A stretch of 64,000 nucleotides of DNA, from the NCBI RefSeq assembly GCF_016908115.1, contig NZ_JAFBDH010000001.1:248001-312000 (forward strand), given 5' to 3'. The notes beneath the pieces were generated by a model. That model ran no database searches and was not told the origin of the DNA. It saw only the letters and a list, made by a program, of their open reading frames with translations. Each line of letters begins with the position of its first letter. Position 1 is the stretch's first letter. This document shows, piece after piece, positions 63,351 to 64,000 of this stretch. Position numbers and translations under genes: made by a program. The DNA is from Peptoniphilus gorbachii. GTDB taxonomy: Bacteria; Bacillota; Clostridia; Tissierellales; Peptoniphilaceae.

Positions 63351-64000
63351 CTATCTCCTGTAATCACATTTGTCGTTACTACACTTAATAATTTTTTTGC
63401 CCTTAGATTTCATTTCTGTCAAAATACTATGGCACTTTGGACACTTTTCATTAATGGGCTTATTCCAAGACACAAATTCGCACTTAGGATAATTATCACA
63501 ACCATAAAAAATTCTACCTTTTTTACTTCTCTTGACGACAATTTCCCCATGGCCACATTTTGGACATTTAACACCAATTTTTTCTACTAGTGGCTTTGTA
63601 TTTCTGCAATCTGGAAAACCTGGGCAAGCTAAAAACTTTCCATATCTTCCCATTTTTATAACCATGTTTCTGCCGCATTTATCACATATTACATCTGTTA
63701 CTGGATCTTCTATTTCAACTTTTTCTATATTTTCATAGGCCTTATCCAAATCTTTTTTTAGATCACCATAAAAAGATCTTACAAGTTCCTTCCATTGTTT
63801 TCTTCCTGCAGCAATTTCATCTAGTTCAAATTCCATTTCTGCAGTAAATTTTTTATCAACTAAATTATCAAAATTTTCTACCAAAATTTCATTAACTGTG
63901 TGACCAAGTTCAGTAGGCACAAATTTCTTTTCTTCAAGCACTACATAGTATCTACTTTTTAGAGTTGAAATTGTAGGTGCATAAGTGGAAGGCCTTCCAA
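63351..64000 (-). CDS. topA: DNA topoisomerase I, C-terminal part (cut by window edge)
   Basis: The frame is open to the window edge, entering with GRPSTYAPTISTLKSRYYV, a TopA core motif. The C-terminus carries three zinc modules with Cys4 pairs (CDKCGRNM...CPGFPDC; CPKCGHGE...CDNYPKC; CPKCHS...CSNDKC). TopA relaxes negative supercoils. It stands immediately upstream of pilB (3 bases). Confidence 0.95.
   Translation of the reverse strand, partial: GRPSTYAPTISTLKSRYYVVLEEKKFVPTELGHTVNEILVENFDNLVDKKFTAEMEFELDEIAAGRKQWKELVRSFYGDLKKDLDKAYENIEKVEIEDPVTDVICDKCGRNMVIKMGRYGKFLACPGFPDCRNTKPLVEKIGVKCPKCGHGEIVVKRSKKGRIFYGCDNYPKCEFVSWNKPINEKCPKCHSILTEMKSKGKKIIKCSNDKCDYRR

Noticed and set aside
1-64000. 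CRISPR arrays, prophage or restriction-modification systems
   Set aside because: No regularly spaced repeats and no phage or restriction genes; the only mobile element is the Tn916-type ICE, whose ardA is an antirestriction gene.

Overview
The window is a low-GC Firmicutes chromosome segment. The likeliest source is a Gram-positive anaerobic coccus of the Tissierellia/Peptoniphilaceae type (Peptoniphilus, Anaerococcus and relatives). Grounds: very AT-rich host DNA, housekeeping gene order typical of Firmicutes, no sporulation genes where Bacillus has yqfC/yqfD, and many TTG starts behind strong ribosome binding sites. The genus call is inference.

Layout. 1-3.1 kb: 5' end of an ftsH-like gene, then recR, ybaB and dnaX (all minus). 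3.2-5.5 kb: an Ala/Glu/Lys-rich lipoprotein and a zinc-ribbon membrane protein. 5.6-8.1 kb: a purine nucleoside phosphorylase plus MtnA-like isomerase operon, divergent from a class II aldolase; together they look like a pentose-1-phosphate shunt to DHAP. 8.2-10.3 kb: a two-subunit class III polyhydroxyalkanoate synthase (PhaC/PhaE). 10.5-11.1 kb: a GNAT-like protein.

11.24-29.23 kb: an apparently complete Tn916-family integrative conjugative element of about 18 kb. It has int, xis, regulators orf8/orf7/orf9, tet(M) with its attenuator leader, the conjugation genes orf13-orf17, ardA, orf19, relaxase orf20, oriT, coupling ATPase orf21, orf22, orf23 and a small orf24. It is visibly less AT-rich than the flanks and ends in imperfect inverted repeats; it sits between genes and breaks none.

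29.4-37.3 kb: gltS, a DUF3793-flavodoxin pair, an SDF-family symporter, an amaP-DUF2273-asp23 envelope stress operon, a radical SAM protein and an SH3-NlpC/P60 cell-wall hydrolase. 37.4-37.8 kb: rnpB. 37.8-54.2 kb: a long minus-strand housekeeping block (nfeD, floA, unknown, phoH, ybeY, dgkA-PAP2, cdd, era, recO, glyQ, glyS, ccpN-like, PPDK regulator, dGTPase-like, dnaG, sigA, trmK, nif3-like). It matches the Bacillus yqeZ-sigA region with some genes missing; the last gene, nif3, carries a homopolymer frameshift. 54.4-54.6 kb: tRNA-His and tRNA-Leu with a terminator between them. 54.6-58.3 kb: rdgB, rph, a cell-wall amidase and an AIR-synthase/HypE-like protein. 58.3-63.3 kb: a compact type IV pilus/pseudopilus operon (pilB, pilC, pilin, prepilin peptidase, pilM, pilN-like). 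63.35 kb to the end: the C-terminal part of topA.

Most notable points: the nucleoside-phosphorylase/isomerase/aldolase set, the PHA synthase, two homopolymer frame breaks (nif3 and pilM/pilN), tet(M) leader signals including a 7-codon upstream peptide, and a small zinc-ribbon gene with no standard start codon. No clearly new defence or mobile system was found outside the known ICE.
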